Shown: one piece after another, positions 28,219 through 40,222 of the stretch | How the letters are laid out: each line of letters opens with the position of its first letter | How positions within the stretch are numbered: position 1 is the stretch's first letter | Source of the DNA: Linnemannia schmuckeri | Lineage: Eukaryota; Mortierellomycota; Mortierellomycetes; Mortierellales; Mortierellaceae | Reading direction: 5' to 3' | Length of the DNA: 64,000 nucleotides | Assembly (NCBI GenBank): GCA_029449235.1 | Contig: JANATG010000010.1 | Location: 1 to 64,000 of the forward strand | Program-made: the position numbers and the translations under genes | The notes under the pieces: generated by a model | The model's input: only the letters and a program-made list of their open reading frames with translations | Told to the model about the DNA's origin: nothing | Databases searched by the model: none

Positions 28219-29122
28219 GGCAGAATGCACTTTCTGAGAGGGATGGATCGTATTCATTAGTGAGAGGGGAAGGGGATGAAGGAGGAAAGTGAGAAGGATG
28301 GAATAGATGTAAGACAAGGAAGTGAGAAGAGAAGGCGAGGGAGTGAAAGGGAAGGTGAGTGAAGGATAGAAAGCGGGCGAGTGTTCGATTAGCCCTTATC
28401 CTCGGTAGTAGTTGAGTGAACGGCTGAGCTAGTGGGTGGGTGAGTAAAGTGGAAGGGAAGGAAGGGAAGGAGCAGGAAGTTTGATATAGTACTTTGCAGG
28501 TGGAAGAGAGAAGGAAGAGAAAATATGGGATGTCAGTTCACAACAGTAGCAAGAAAGAAAGGTGATTACATTGGTATGCAATTGACCTGTAGGCAAAGCA
28601 GGAGGAGGAGGTAGGAGGTGATTAATAGAGAGGACTCACAGTGGAGGAAAGAGGGAGTGAAGAGCTGACCCCAACAAGGGCAGAGACTGGCAGGATACTG
28701 GATGTATTTAAAAAATGAGTGTCTGTCTGATGAGTGGAGTCCAGTTGATTGAGAGCCGTGTGAGTAAGTTGGTGTGGTGTATGTATGTGAAAAAGAGAGA
28801 TGAGGAGGAAGAATGATGAAATAAATGAATTGTTTGCTATTTGCTGTTTGCTGTTGATGAGGAAGTTGATGAAGGTGAGAGTATGATGAAGTAAGGGAGG
28901 CAGAAAGGGAAGGAAAGGAGATAAGACAAGTAGAGTGCGATGAGGAGCAGCAAGAAAAAGAAGGACCCCGGTTGAAAGAAGTGGTTGCAAGGCAAGGCAA
29001 GAAAGAAGGATAATGGCCAAAGGAGAAGGGGGCAAAAGAGAAAGGAAAACGAAGGGAAGGGAAGGGGCAGAAGGAAGAAGAAAAGTACGAAGGAAAGAAG
29101 AACTTACAGAAACAAACCACGA

Positions 29123-29163
<41 letters not shown>

Positions 29164-30380
29164 AAGAACAACAAAGGCACATATGGATGACTGTGTGTGT
29201 GTGTGTGCTCAAATTGAATGACAGTGCAAGAAAGAAACAAGCTATGAGGCGACCATCGTCCATGCTGGTGTTCACGGACACACTCTCTCTTTAAATATAT
29301 ATTCCAAAGGGCCCAAGCTGGTACCCTTCTTCTACAAGACAGATGATGATCCATCGATCAGTTCATTCGTCCATTCCATCAGAAAAGAATCCCCCTCTTC
29401 TCATGCCTATTTAAAAAATGACTTACTCAAGTAAAACTGATTGATATATACCTGTCCCTGCTTCGCTTTCATTCCAGACATCATTATCAACATCATTAAC
29501 ATCATCATTTCAATTACAAATGGAAAAGAGACATTAATCATTATCGTCCCAAAAAAGGTCTTTTTGTTATTCATGTTCAGGCTGCAGGGGAGGGAGAAGG
29601 GGTGCAAGGAAAGGGGCGCAATTGCCTCGTCTCTTTCTTGTTGCCGAAGTCAAATCAAGCTTCTCATAATCTGTTCTTTTTTTCCTTTTTGAACCTCATA
29701 CGCAAACACTAAGATGTAAACAGGCAATTGAGTATTTCTTTAATCACTTCTTTGCTAGCTCTAAGGTCGACTTTTTTTCTGAAGCAAGAAAACGAATCGA
29801 ACGGGACAGAAAGACACACATATGGACAGGTCTCCAGATGGGTTGTCAACCAACGGTGTCTTCTTGCTCATTGATTTTCCTTTTTCCTTTTTTTTTTTTT
29901 TTTTCTATTTGATGGTCACAGATGAAATTTATTTGGGCGCAGCTCACAGCTCAAGTACAAGGGAAAATGTCCGCAACTGCAGCCAGAAAGAAGGTGCAGG
30001 GTGCATGATCATTATTCATACATTTCATCATCATTGTCAGCAACATCAGCATCAACATCGACACCAGTATCATCATAATCATCATCACCATCTTCGTCAT
30101 CATCATTAACATGTACAGGCACCACTCACTCATGTCGTATCACAAAATAACTATATCACCATATACTGTCTCTCTTCAGACAAACTCTTTCTTTCAAAAC
30201 TATCTTCAATTGGACATTGAATAATATTGTATTTAAACTGTTCATTTTTAATACACACACACTCTCAGGTATCAAGGTACGAACAAAACGATGAATGAAA
30301 ATAGAGTGAGAATACCAAAGAAAAAAAAGTAATGAGCAATCAATTAAAGAATGTAATCGTTCATCTTTGATGCTTCTAAG
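28219..30380. other. 2.1-kb intergenic region with a 36-A tract
   Basis: It separates the 5' end of the GATA gene from the 3' end of the ENT3-like gene. It contains a run of 36 A at 29125-29160 and GA-rich purine stretches. A TCATCATCA-type repeat around 30030-30110 is also present. Long open frames on the minus strand are purine/pyrimidine artefacts (poly-Phe). No gene is supported. Confidence 0.5.
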
Positions 30381-30941
30381 TTAGAACAACAAGTCGTTAA
30401 AGTTGTTGTTGTTGTTGTTGCTCTTGTTGTTATTGGTCGACTGAGCATTGGTTGCCATGCTGCCAAAGTTGCCAAAGGCATTCGATCCTGCTGCTGCCGG
30501 TGTTGGGGGTTTGTTGGCCCACGAACCAGAGTTCCAAGAGTTGGCAGCAAGTGCATTCATCGATGGCGCTGCCTCCTTTGTCTTTGTCTTGCCCAGCCCA
30601 TCTAACGAAATCAATCCGGACGCATTTGACCAAATATCATTCGAGCTACTGCTGTTGTTGTTGGTATTGCTGGTCTATTCGAGCAAATTAAAAAGAGAAT
30701 AACAATGGTTGTTAGGCGATATGCTTTACGAAACGAAGAGAAAGATGAACAGGTGGTGAACACAAAAAATATTATCAAATCAGTGTGCTCGAAATGATAT
30801 CAATAACGAGCGCAGAGGGGTGAAGGGGATGAGCAATGAAAGATGATGATCAAGATACTAAATGGTACCATAACAGCCAATAACAAGTTCCAAGCAAGTA
30901 ATAGCAAGAAAGAGAAAGCAATGAGAAAATTAAAAAGAGAC

Positions 30942-30976
<35 letters not shown>

Positions 30977-32929
30977 TTGAAAGGGCTTACCTGGACAGGG
31001 AAGGAGGAGGTGGTGGTGGGCTTGACCTGGGCTGTGGAGGCAGACATCGGCTGCATAGTGCTACCAAAGTTGCCCAGGCCACTGTTGCCGCCGCTGGCAG
31101 GGGTGCTGCCCAGCAGATCAAACGCTGATCCGCCGCTTGAGCCGCCGAATGCGCCAAATCCATTGTTGTTGTTGCTATTACTGTTGGTGTTGGTGTTGTT
31201 GGTGCGGACAGGAGGGAGGACAGACGCCATTGTGGGATTGTAGGCTGGGAACGATGGGACCGAGGCGTGGTTCGTGGTCTCGACTGGTGGTGCGCTCTGA
31301 AAGTCATCAAAGTCGTCTGTCGCCGACTGGAGCGAGCCCCAGCCATCATCCAAAGCTGCGGCGGGCTTGGCTGAATTTCCACCAAATGCATTCTGGCTCG
31401 ATGGCGCAGACGAGGTTGAGATAGGCTCATCAAAATCAAACAGGTTGATCTCTTTGACAGGCTCAACCTTGGCGACTGGCTTAGAGGTCTCTGTCTTGCG
31501 AGCAGCGCGACGAACAGGGGGCGAGTTCGAGTGGTCGCGATCATCGTCGTCATAGCGGTTGGATCGGCTGCTGCTACGGTCGTCGTAACGGCTGCTTCCT
31601 CTAGAACCTCCTGATCCAGTGCTGCCACCATATCCCCCACCTCCTCCACCACCTATGCAATTCAAAATAAGCCACAATAGTATTAGTCTCCCATGATGTG
31701 TTTCAGATCACTCGCGCGTGCATTCGACGTAAAAAGGAGCCTCCGTTGACTCACCCTCATAGTAGCTGTCGCTTCCGAAACCGCCATACCTGGAGCCAGT
31801 GCCAGCGAATCCTCCACCCTCTGAGCCAACAAACTTGTTGCGGTTGGCCTTGGCTTTTTTGCGCTCTTCCTTGATACGATCCACGCTGCTCAGCATTTCT
31901 GCAAACTCCTTGGCGCGGTTACGGACTATAATTAGTAGATGGTAAATGCAATTGAACAAAGTCCGCAGGGGGAGGAGAGCAAGGTCAATTAGAAGATTCT
32001 TTTTGGTTTGCGTTTCCTTTTCGTTTTTTCCCCTGCTTGTGGTCCTTTTCAGCAGGCGATCGCATTGGGTTGCATTTCGTTTTTATGTTCTTGATGTTGC
32101 GTACTGTCTTTTTCAAGAGACAATCGCTACATTGAGAGAAGGTAGAAAGAGGTTGGACATACCATTGATACCCTCGTCCTTGCCGTTGTCGTCGACGTAC
32201 TGGAAGCTACGAAGAACTTTGATGGTCGAGATATGTCCTCTTGCTTCGTCGACCACACGCTCTGAACCGTGTGTGACAAGGTACTCCAGAAGCACCAACG
32301 CCTATTCAATGCCAAATGCAATGAATCAGCTGGTTAATATCTACACCATGCTAACAATCCGTTGCAGTTACTGTAATTGCTGCTGTGGGTACCTTGTAGA
32401 TTTGACGCCATTCCCTAGGTTCCTTCTCTGCGAACCGCTTGAAGATGGCAGGCATGATCTCGTTGAAGTATTGGCTAAGAGGTAGGGAGATGTTTTGTGT
32501 GAGTGCGCTCGTCTCATCACACGAAATGGCGACAAAAATAGAAAGGCCAACCAAGCAAAACAAAGTGGCAATGTCGCGTTGTGATGTGCGCGTGTGTGTG
32601 CGTCTGCATGATGTTGGGTCATCCTGCGTTTACGTACAAGTTGTGGGTGGCCTGGGCGAGTTCCTGCTTGAGAGTTCCGGATGCGCCCCAGGGATCGTTG
32701 CTGGTTGCCTCCCTGACCTTTTGCTCCATCTCTGTCAGGTTCATCACTTTTGCCGTCCTATATATTTTATGACCACCACCAATAGCAAAGCGGTTAGAAC
32801 AGAAAAGAACCAGGGCGTGTTTCCTTGAATAGAGAAAGAGAGTAGCAAAAGAGATACGTACACTTTGTCGATGGCATTGCGGATATCCCACATGGAGTAA
32901 CCGGACACATTTTCGATAAAGTTATCCAT
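30381..32929 (-). CDS. ENT3: ENTH-domain clathrin adaptor, Ent3/epsinR type (511 residues, 7 exons)
   Basis: Exons: 32929-32862, 32757-32638, 32474-32393, 32301-32163, 31925-31755, 31652-30991 and 30674-30381; the sum is 512 codons. Residues 1-150 form an ENTH domain (SGYSMWDIRNAIDKV, KVREATSNDPWGASGTLKQE, REWRQIYK, GSERVVDEARGHIS, GKDEGINVRNRAKE), which binds phosphoinositides and bends membranes. The rest is disordered: a Gly/Arg/Ser-rich region, INLFDFDEP, an acidic DDFDDF of the kind that docks on the AP-1 gamma or GGA ear, and Asn/Ser-rich repeats up to the C-terminal NDLLF, a possible clathrin box. The adaptors of this family sort cargo between trans-Golgi and endosomes. The ENTH sequence is closer to yeast Ent3 and animal epsinR than to endocytic Ent1/2; this rests on remembered family features. 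Introns 1 and 2 both start GTACGT. Confidence 0.9.
30944..30974. repeat. 31-A homopolymer inside ENT3 intron 6
   Basis: On the coding strand this is 31 T starting 16 bases after the 5' splice site of the intron 30990-30675. Confidence 0.85.
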
Positions 32930-34647
32930 GGTATGCTTGAATGTTTATGGTTGTTGAATATGGTTATGAGGGGAATGGTGTTGAGGTGTTGGTTGAGTGA
33001 GTGTAGTGTGGAGGGGTGAGTTGATCAGGAAGATGAAGAGCACCCTATTTGAGATAAAAAAAAAAAGGGGGGGAGGGGACTTTTGTAGGAAAGAAGACGG
33101 AAGGAAGAGAAGGGCGAGATGAAGAAGCGGATGAAGAGGAAGAGGGAGAGAAAGAGAAAGAGAAGAGAAAGAGACGAAGAGGAACGCAACAAGGAAGGAG
33201 AGAGAAAGGGAAACAGACAGACACGGACACACATACACACACACCCTCAAAAAGAGGGAATCACACCAGTCTGGACCAGCCTAAGATAGCCAGCCATTCA
33301 CGGCCAACACACACACAGAGCCTGTTTAAGTGAGCAGGAGTGTAGTTCACCCCTTGCGCCGATTGGTCAATGGCCATTCTAATCACGTGTAAGTAACGTA
33401 ACTAATCGCACTTGCTACTACCTATCTGATCCTCATACAAAATTTTCTCTACGATCTGTGATCTTTGATCTCTCACCATTCCTTCCTTCTCTCCTCCTCC
33501 TTCCTCGATCATCTCCTTACCCTCCATCTCTCTTATGGTATGTGATCTCGCACAGAAAAAGAAAAAAAATGAAAAAAACGCCCACTGTTCACCAATAAGA
33601 CACAAAATGACACCCCGATTGCTTATGATGTATCGATATTCCGCGTCTAAACTATACTGTTGATTAAACCATCGTGCCTTCCTTGATCTGAAGCAACTCT
33701 ACCACCTGTCTCCTTTTTTTTGTTGACGATTGTATTGAAACAAATGGACAGCGTCTCACCTATCTGTACAGTCCTCCTACTTTCATTTTCTCCTGTAGAT
33801 TTGCAACGATGATAATCTCGGACGCGTCTCCAAGGTGTAAAAAGGTAAAAAGAATACTCCTAATCCAGTTCTCCATATCCATCTCCCAATCTCCCTTGCG
33901 CCAACAAATGAACGATGCTGCCGTGGATGATACGCGATTCTGCAATTCTCACTTCAATGTTGAAGAAGGATGACAAAACAATCACATACACAATTTACTT
34001 CTGAGGCTCTTCTATATCCATCTCTCTGTGTCAATTTTCCCTTGGCACAGTTGATCGACTGGAAGTAACAAAAGGCAATGCAAAAGAGAAACGAACAATG
34101 TAATTGACCCTCATTGCTTTCTCTTGTCTCTTCACTTCCCAGGTAACTCTTCGTACTCGCAAGTTTAGAAAAAAAAAAAAAAAAAGATCGACAATGTCGC
34201 CTGAAATAAAAGCCAATGCAAACACGCCAAAAAAAAAGAAAAAAAAAAAAAAAAAAAACTCAATTGCTTGATAACCACAGATAATGCGGAGATTGCATTT
34301 TGTATTTGCTGTCCTTGTTCCCTCGCTGTTGTTGTTGAGTAAGCACCAGTGGTTAAGTATGTATAGTATGAAATGACGGACAAAGCACATCGACTGATCG
34401 GTAAAGAAACAGCCGAGTTCGACAGTGACAACGAAACATTCAAGCATCGACACAATACGACTAACGAAGTCAACAATTCAGGACAATCTGGGACCAGAGA
34501 CGAACAATCGTTCACAAGTCAGTAGTTTAGAGACCAGAACAAATTAAATGTCGACGAGGCGACGAAAAAGTCGACAAGAGATCATGAATGAGTAGACTTC
34601 ATTGACCAACATAATCAGCGGCAAATAAACGAAAAGAACCGACAGAT
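32930..34647. other. Intergenic region, ENT3 promoter side
   Basis: No gene is seen. Next to the ENT3 start is a GA-rich purine block (about 33060-33220). Two A-rich tracts lie near 34169-34185 and 34229-34258. A GATTGGT (33361-33367), an inverted CCAAT-like box, lies about 430 bp upstream of the ENT3 start; its use is speculative. Confidence 0.45.
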
Positions 34648-36300
34648 TCAAAGAACTTGGCGACAGGCCTTGAGGCACTCCATGGTGCCCCGGATATGGT
34701 TGGCCAACGCTTGGCTTTCCTTGGGATTATCCGATACCTCGAATGCAGACCGATACATCTCCAGCTTGACTAAGAGGACGGAGATCGTCTTGTGTGCTGC
34801 ATGGACAACTGCTTCCTCTTCCGGCGACAAGGGCGTTGGTGCTGGTGGTGCTGGTGACATAGAAGAGTGTCCGACTTGATGTTGCTGGTGAGAAAAGTGT
34901 TGATGGTGTGCGCGGGATGATGACCGCTCCTTCTCTGATGGGCTGTATCCAGAGGAATTGGAATAGGTCGAAGTTGGACGCGACGTCGTCGAGTGGTTGG
35001 AATGGATCGCAGGGACCGGGGGCACAGGAGGCAGGGACCTGGAACTGAATTCGTTTATATGTCCGATCAATTGGATATGGCTGTTTGTTTCTTCATCCTC
35101 CGAGACAAGCTTCTATTTGAGAATTGCAGGGGAGGGGAACAAGCATGAATTTCGACTGCGTCTATATCATCTAAGAAAAGGACAAGCATGCAATCAATCG
35201 TACCTAAGTACGAATACTCTTTCTATCCCCTCTTTGCCATTGAACACCGACATCATCATCTTCGTCATTATCATCGCTAATCAATTAAATTATCGTTAAC
35301 GTACATCCAAGTCGCTGCTCAAATGCCGGCTGCTCCTCTGAGGAGGAGGTAGGACTATCGAACTCGAGACTCGTCCGTTTAGGTCGCGTGGGGCCCGGGA
35401 CGAATTATTTTTGTAATGCGGCAAGGATGCACCCAAGGGAGGGCTTATCATCACAGACGCTCGTGGGCTGGTTACTACAGAAGTGGGAGAGGATGAATAA
35501 GCGATCGATGAGGCTGGACCTTGTCCCTGTCCTTGCCCACGACCCTGGCTCTGTCCTTGTCCCTGTCCTTGATCATGTCCCTGTACCTGTCCCTGTCTTG
35601 GCTCTCCGTTGGCAGTTGCACGAGGATCCTTTCCACAGGCGACGCATACTTCCTTCTTTTCACGACTCCTCATCAAAGGCATCTATATGACAAACAAGAA
35701 CATTGAGAACAGAGCAATAAAAAAAAATAGTCGTTGAGTATGGTTGATGTTTGTTTGTTCATGCTTTTGTTTTGTTTTGTTTTTTGATGTATTGCCTATT
35801 GTTGCATGTGAGTTCGAACAAAAAAATTGGTTTGCCGCTGCATCTAATGTTGTATATATCCCACCCTGTCTGCTGTTAATCAACAGAAGAGAGTAAAGGA
35901 CGAAAGAGACGCTCTCATTTCATGCGGTCGCGCGCGCCGGGTGCATCAAGGTTAAGAATAATAAACACTCAGATAAAGGTCCTGATTGAGATTGACATAA
36001 GGAAATAGACAATCGAATGGGAAACGCAATCAAACCCCATCCAAAAAAAACCGTTGTTTTCTTTCTCTGTTGCGATAAAAAAGAAATGGACCGAGGTGCA
36101 AAGAGAAAAAGAAGGAAAAAAGAGAGCAATCAAGGCAATGCATACAGTGTATATGCCTGACTTTATGCCATTGACAAATGGGAAGGAAGGAAAAGGCAAG
36201 AAAAGAATAGAAAAAGAAGCATGGCCCCTATTCCCCCCTCTCTGCATCCCTCATCCGTCATTCATCATCCAATTACCGTTCAATTAAAAATAAACAAATG

Positions 36301-36335
<35 letters not shown>

Positions 36336-37227
36336 ATAACGCACAAACACCCAACGGATACGACGGATAATAAAGAAAAAAACATACAAGATAAACAAAC
36401 AAAAATAAAGAGATATGTATGAACATTGCGAAAGGCCTTACCCCATTGCAGGAAGGGTTGGGGCAGGTGTCCTGAAGCATAGTCCATCCTTGAAGCATGC
36501 GCTGACCCATCAATCGAGACACCCGTTCGCTCTGCTCCCGCTGCGACTCGCGTATCTCCTGCTCCATATGTCTGTTGTATGAGCCCTCGTCCGAATAGTA
36601 CTGAGTGGTCCTGCGACTATCCAAGCCCTGGTCCGTCTCTCTTTGTTGTTGCTCGTGAAAGTCTTGATATTGTTGTTGTTGCTTGGAAGGGTATGAATGC
36701 TCATGTCCCGAATCTTGGACCATGCCTGCGGGGAGAATAGTAGTGCGGGAATGAGGAGGTGGTCTTGAAGGAGGGGTCGGAGTCGGAGAAGTTGGAATAA
36801 AGGGTTGATTTCCCTGTTGGACCATGACTGAGCTGGAGGTGGATCGCTTCCTGTCCCTGGGCCGGGGTGTTGGAGGAGGGGAAGTGGGCGGCAGGGCGAT
36901 TGGTAATGACATCAGTCCAGATGCCATCGAAGACGAAGACGATGTCGACGATTTGGCAAAGGGAGGTGGGGTCTTTGGGGGCATTGGCAAGGGAGTGGAA
37001 CTCCTGGGGGGAGGAAGGGGCCGAGATGAGTAGTCTGCCTGGGTAGGCGAGGTTAGTGCTGAAGGTGAGGCAGTACCAGGAGGAAGAGCAGGAGGAGGGG
37101 AGAGAGGACTGGGAGCGTAGGGAACTAAGGTTGCGATGGTACGGCTAGAGGAGGGGGACCGATAGCGGCGGATTCCCTCGAGAGCAGGATCGAGCACGGA
37201 GTGACGATAGGAGGAATGGGATGCCAT
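34648..37227 (-). CDS. ZNRD2/SSSCA1-type zinc-ribbon protein (542 residues, 3 exons)
   Basis: Exons: 37227-36442, 35682-35305 and 35112-34648; together 543 codons. The first 200 residues are Pro/Ser-rich and disordered. A helical stretch (YNRHMEQEIRESQREQSERV) follows. Then comes SRLMGQRMLQGWTMLQDTC with the zinc ribbon C-P-N-P-S-C ... C-V-A-C-G (residues about 254-279), which matches the AUTO-ANTI-P27 (SSSCA1) family of small zinc-ribbon proteins. Next are a Gln/Gly-rich repeat (QGHDQGQGQGQSQGRG) and a disordered linker. A C-terminal helical segment (AVVHAAHKTISVLLVKLEMY) closes the protein. Most family members are far shorter, so this is a long version with extra tails. The function of the family is poorly defined. 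Intron 1 splits the zinc ribbon between its two Cys pairs. Confidence 0.75.
36301..36333. repeat. 33-A homopolymer in intron 1 of the zinc-ribbon gene
   Basis: The tract is 33 uninterrupted A on the plus strand, T on the transcribed sense. It lies about 108 bases inside the intron. Confidence 0.85.
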
Positions 37228-37565
37228 GGTTGTGAATGTCGCTGCTGTTACTTAGAAAGGGGAGCGTTCCTGAATTAAATAAAATAGAGTTGAGCTAGAA
37301 GGCAGGGGTGAGCGAGTGTGCCCTGGAAAGCGAGGCGATGAGGGTGGTGTGAGATGAGGAGAGGGGAGAGAAAGAGAAAAGAGAAGTGTGAATGAATGAG
37401 AAGAAGGAATCAAGACAGAAAGAGAAGACGATGAAGAAGAGGAAGAAGAAGAATACAAAAAGAAGAGAAAGACAAAAGAGGGTGGCAAAGTAAGAAGAAG
37501 GAGTACGAGAGAGAGAAAGAGAGAAAGAAAGAGAGAGGATGGTGACAAACACATATGAAGGAAGC

Positions 37566-37607
<42 letters not shown>

Positions 37608-37843
37608 GTAGCAGGTTGCGTGTTCCCCCTTCCTCCACCCATGGAAAATTAAAAATGTTATTTCTATGAGTAATAAGTCACCCTTGCCATGGAAATGAAC
37701 GCGTTTCTCGGGGACCAAACAACACACAGATGTTTTTGAACAGCTCCCTTGGCTTCTTTCTCTCGCCCCATTATTCGCATACAAACACAAACATTCTTAC
37801 ACACCTACCTACCTACTCAGCAACAAGTCAACAATAGAACACC
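37228..37843. other. Divergent promoter region with a 33-A tract
   Basis: It lies between the start codons of the zinc-ribbon gene (-) and the next gene (+). A 33-base A run is at 37572-37604 and a purine-rich block at about 37340-37545. Long T/A tracts of this kind exclude nucleosomes in fungi; the role here is inferred. Confidence 0.5.
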
Positions 37844-39217
37844 ATGACCAACGATCTCTTCATGTATGTAATGTACAACACACGCAAACACGTTGTCTTG
37901 TCCGTGCACCCATCATCCACTGTCCAATATAAAGTTCTTACGGAAAGACAAAGATCTTGAACCGTACTTTGTCTTCTGAACTATCATGCAGCCTCATCAA
38001 GCAGGACAGTGAAAACCTTGCCAAGCTCAATCGTGGCATCACCCAGGCCGATCCCGACAACCGTACTCGACGAGCCAATGACGCGACCAACCAAAGTGCC
38101 CTTTCTTCTCTGCTCTGTTTTCGTTAGATATGAGGAAATTTTGGACAACGTCCTGATATAAGAAAAGGAGCTCGCCAATCTTACACGCCTATTTTTTTTT
38201 ATTCCCACCATACTACATTATAGTCGCGATGATGGTTCACGGCGAGAATGCGGTAATCTATCCCCTCTCCTCCCTCTCCCTACTCCAGGAGAGATCTCCC
38301 GAGGGCGTGGCGATGGTTGACAGCCTGAAGCGTCTGCGATCTATTGTTGATGACTTTGACCGCCTGGAGTGCATGACGGTCAACGATCTGTCATACCCCA
38401 GCTTTTTTGACCAGACCTTTGGTCGCTTCTTCCAGTACTAGGATATCGAAGACGTAAGTCAGCCGTCAACAACATGAGCTATTTGCGTCAGCTTTCAACA
38501 CACAGATCACTTCAAGTAAGCGTTTACTCGCATTCACCCGCATCATGCATCTCTCGCTTGCTTCCCCTTGACAACTACCATAGCGCGCGGTGCGCAGGCT
38601 CCAGAACGTTATGACCCCCACGGACTTTAACTTGTTGGGAACCCGTTGGATCATTGCTTCCTCTGCTCCCTCTCAGTAAGTGACTCGTCACCATCATCGA
38701 CCATCCATCAGTATGACTGTCCGTCAGCTTTGCCAGTTATGTCATTTGCCAATCACCACTGATCAATCAACTACTGAACAACCAACCCTTGTACAGTCGA
38801 CCCTTGCTCAAATAGCTAATCTTTATTCTTCTCACACATCAAATGCTATCTATCGTTTTTAGACCCATCGCTGCACTCCACCCAACTGAGGCTCCGACAA
38901 CCATGGTAACTCAGCAGCAGCAGCAGCCTGAGCACCAGGTCTCTGCTGCCGGTTAGACCCAACAAGCTGGTCAGCAGGGTATCCACCAGCCTTTGACGTT
39001 CAGTCAGCGTATGCATCACATCCTTGACACCGCCCAGGATGTCCTCACTCGCATGAAGCAGCAGCAAGGACAAAAGAAGGAGCAAGATGCTAGTGCTGGT
39101 GATGCCAAGACTGAAGGCCAGAAGGAGGACTGTGGCAGCGTCGGAGCATGCACCTGTTCTTCCAAGACCAAGAGTGCTGCTGCTGTTCAGCCCAAGCACC
39201 AGCCTGCTGCGGCCTAA
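37844..39217 (+). pseudogene. Five-exon gene with two in-frame TAG codons, family unknown
   Basis: Exons: 37844-37863, 37992-38122, 38224-38453, 38584-38675 and 38863-39217. All splice phases close and the sum is 276 codons, which is strong evidence for a real gene structure. The frame contains TAG at 38439-38441 (RFFQY, stop, DIED) and at 38954-38956 (SAAG, stop, TQQ). Readable pieces are MTNDLFILIKQDSENLAKLN, MVDSLKRLRSIVDDFDRLE, VMTPTDFNLLGTRWIIA, a Q-rich linker and a C-terminal helix (RMHHILDTAQDVLTRMKQQQ) with Cys-rich CGSVGACTC. I do not recognise the family. Both stops could come from CAG by one transition. It is either a young pseudogene or a gene with recoded or edited stops; sequencing error is the third option. 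It starts in a good context (accATGA). Confidence 0.6.
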
Positions 39218-39760
39218 ATGCCCCATTTATGAGGGCATGTGGATCCGGCACACCTCTCCGTGTCTCCGCCCTCTCTTATGGTCTTATTTCGATCACACTT
39301 TCCCTCCGCTTCTCTGCAGCATTCTTTTTTTCTTTTTCTTACAAAACTTGTTTTCTCGACACTTCTTTTGCTTGACACATACACCCTTTTTTCGCGTATT
39401 CATTTGCATGGTTTCTCTTTCCTACTCTTACTCCAAATAAAATTCACATCCTTGCACACATATGCATTGTCACATTTTGTGAGATTATGATTTTCAAAAT
39501 GATGTTTATTCATTGGTGTGTCAAATCGCACGGAGCACTGATCAAATGACATCAGGCTGAACAACGACTGCAAGAAGCAAAGAAAAAAACAAGCTCGAGG
39601 AAGGATGTTAAAGTAGAACAGAAAGAAGAGTCGCAAAGAAAGAAACACAGTAGCAAGAGTATTCGGATGCAAAGAAAGCGAGAACAAAAGATAAAAGAGA
39701 AAGATTGCGTAATATTCACGAAGTCACAAGTGGACGGCCGAGTTCCTATCAAGAGGAAAC
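39218..39760. other. Convergent 3' region
   Basis: It lies between the plus-strand gene ending at 39217 and the minus-strand gene ending at 39761. T-rich sequence and an AATAAA at 39435-39440 may serve as the 3' processing signal for the former. No gene is seen. Confidence 0.5.
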
Positions 39761-39991
39761 TCAGTGGGTGCATTTCTCGAGGATCAGGTCGATCAGGTCG
39801 GGCTTCTCGACGACAGCGGTGTGGTCGACGTGGCGTTCGTCCAGTATCTGGAGAAGCTCCTTGGCATGCATGTGCATGAGCTCCTCGCGCGTGTGGCGGA
39901 TAGGCGGCAGATCTGAAGCCGAGGTCGAGGTGGTGGTGTCAGCGGTTCCAGCTGTCGCCTTGGGCTGCGTGTTCTCCGATTCAGTGTTCAT
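39761..39991 (-). CDS. Small SAP/ARMET-C-like protein (76 residues)
   Basis: This is a single exon from 39991. The N-terminal 30 residues are Thr/Ser/Ala-rich and disordered. The rest, PPIRHTREELMHMHAKELLQ and DERHVDHTAVVEKPDLIDLI, looks like a SAP or ARMET-C (MANF C-terminal) helix-turn-helix fold, in which the xxEKxDLxxxI turn is typical. The same kind of domain closes the thioredoxin protein encoded just upstream on the same strand, 232 bp away, so the pair probably arose by local duplication of the domain. The protein has no thioredoxin part of its own. The function is unknown. There is no signal peptide or ER retention motif. Confidence 0.65.
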   Translation of the reverse strand: MNTESENTQPKATAGTADTTTSTSASDLPPIRHTREELMHMHAKELLQILDERHVDHTAVVEKPDLIDLILEKCTH

Positions 39992-40222
39992 GTTTGAGAG
40001 GGTGGATGGGTGTTCTGGCGAGATAAGCTTTGTGAAAGGTGTGCGTATGTTGTGTTTTGTGTAAAAGTGTTGTCGAGGATGTGAGAGTGTGAAGAAAAGA
40101 GAAGAGAGAGGAGAGAGGAGAGAAGAGAGAAAAAGAGAGAGGAGAGAAGAGAGAAAAAAAGAGAGGGAGGGAAGGGTGAAAAGAGATTTTTTTTTTATTT
40201 GACAAGAGGGCGAGTCAAAATT

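Noticed and set aside
28566..29354. 262-codon minus-strand frame
   Set aside because: It reads through the 36-base A tract as poly-Phe and consists of Ser/Phe/Leu-rich pseudo-translation of a purine-rich region. No domain or splice context is present.
38506..38515. Possible 10-base microexon in the gene with TAG codons
   Set aside because: It has AG and GT borders, but including it breaks the phase into the next exon. Direct splicing 38453 to 38584 keeps the frame.
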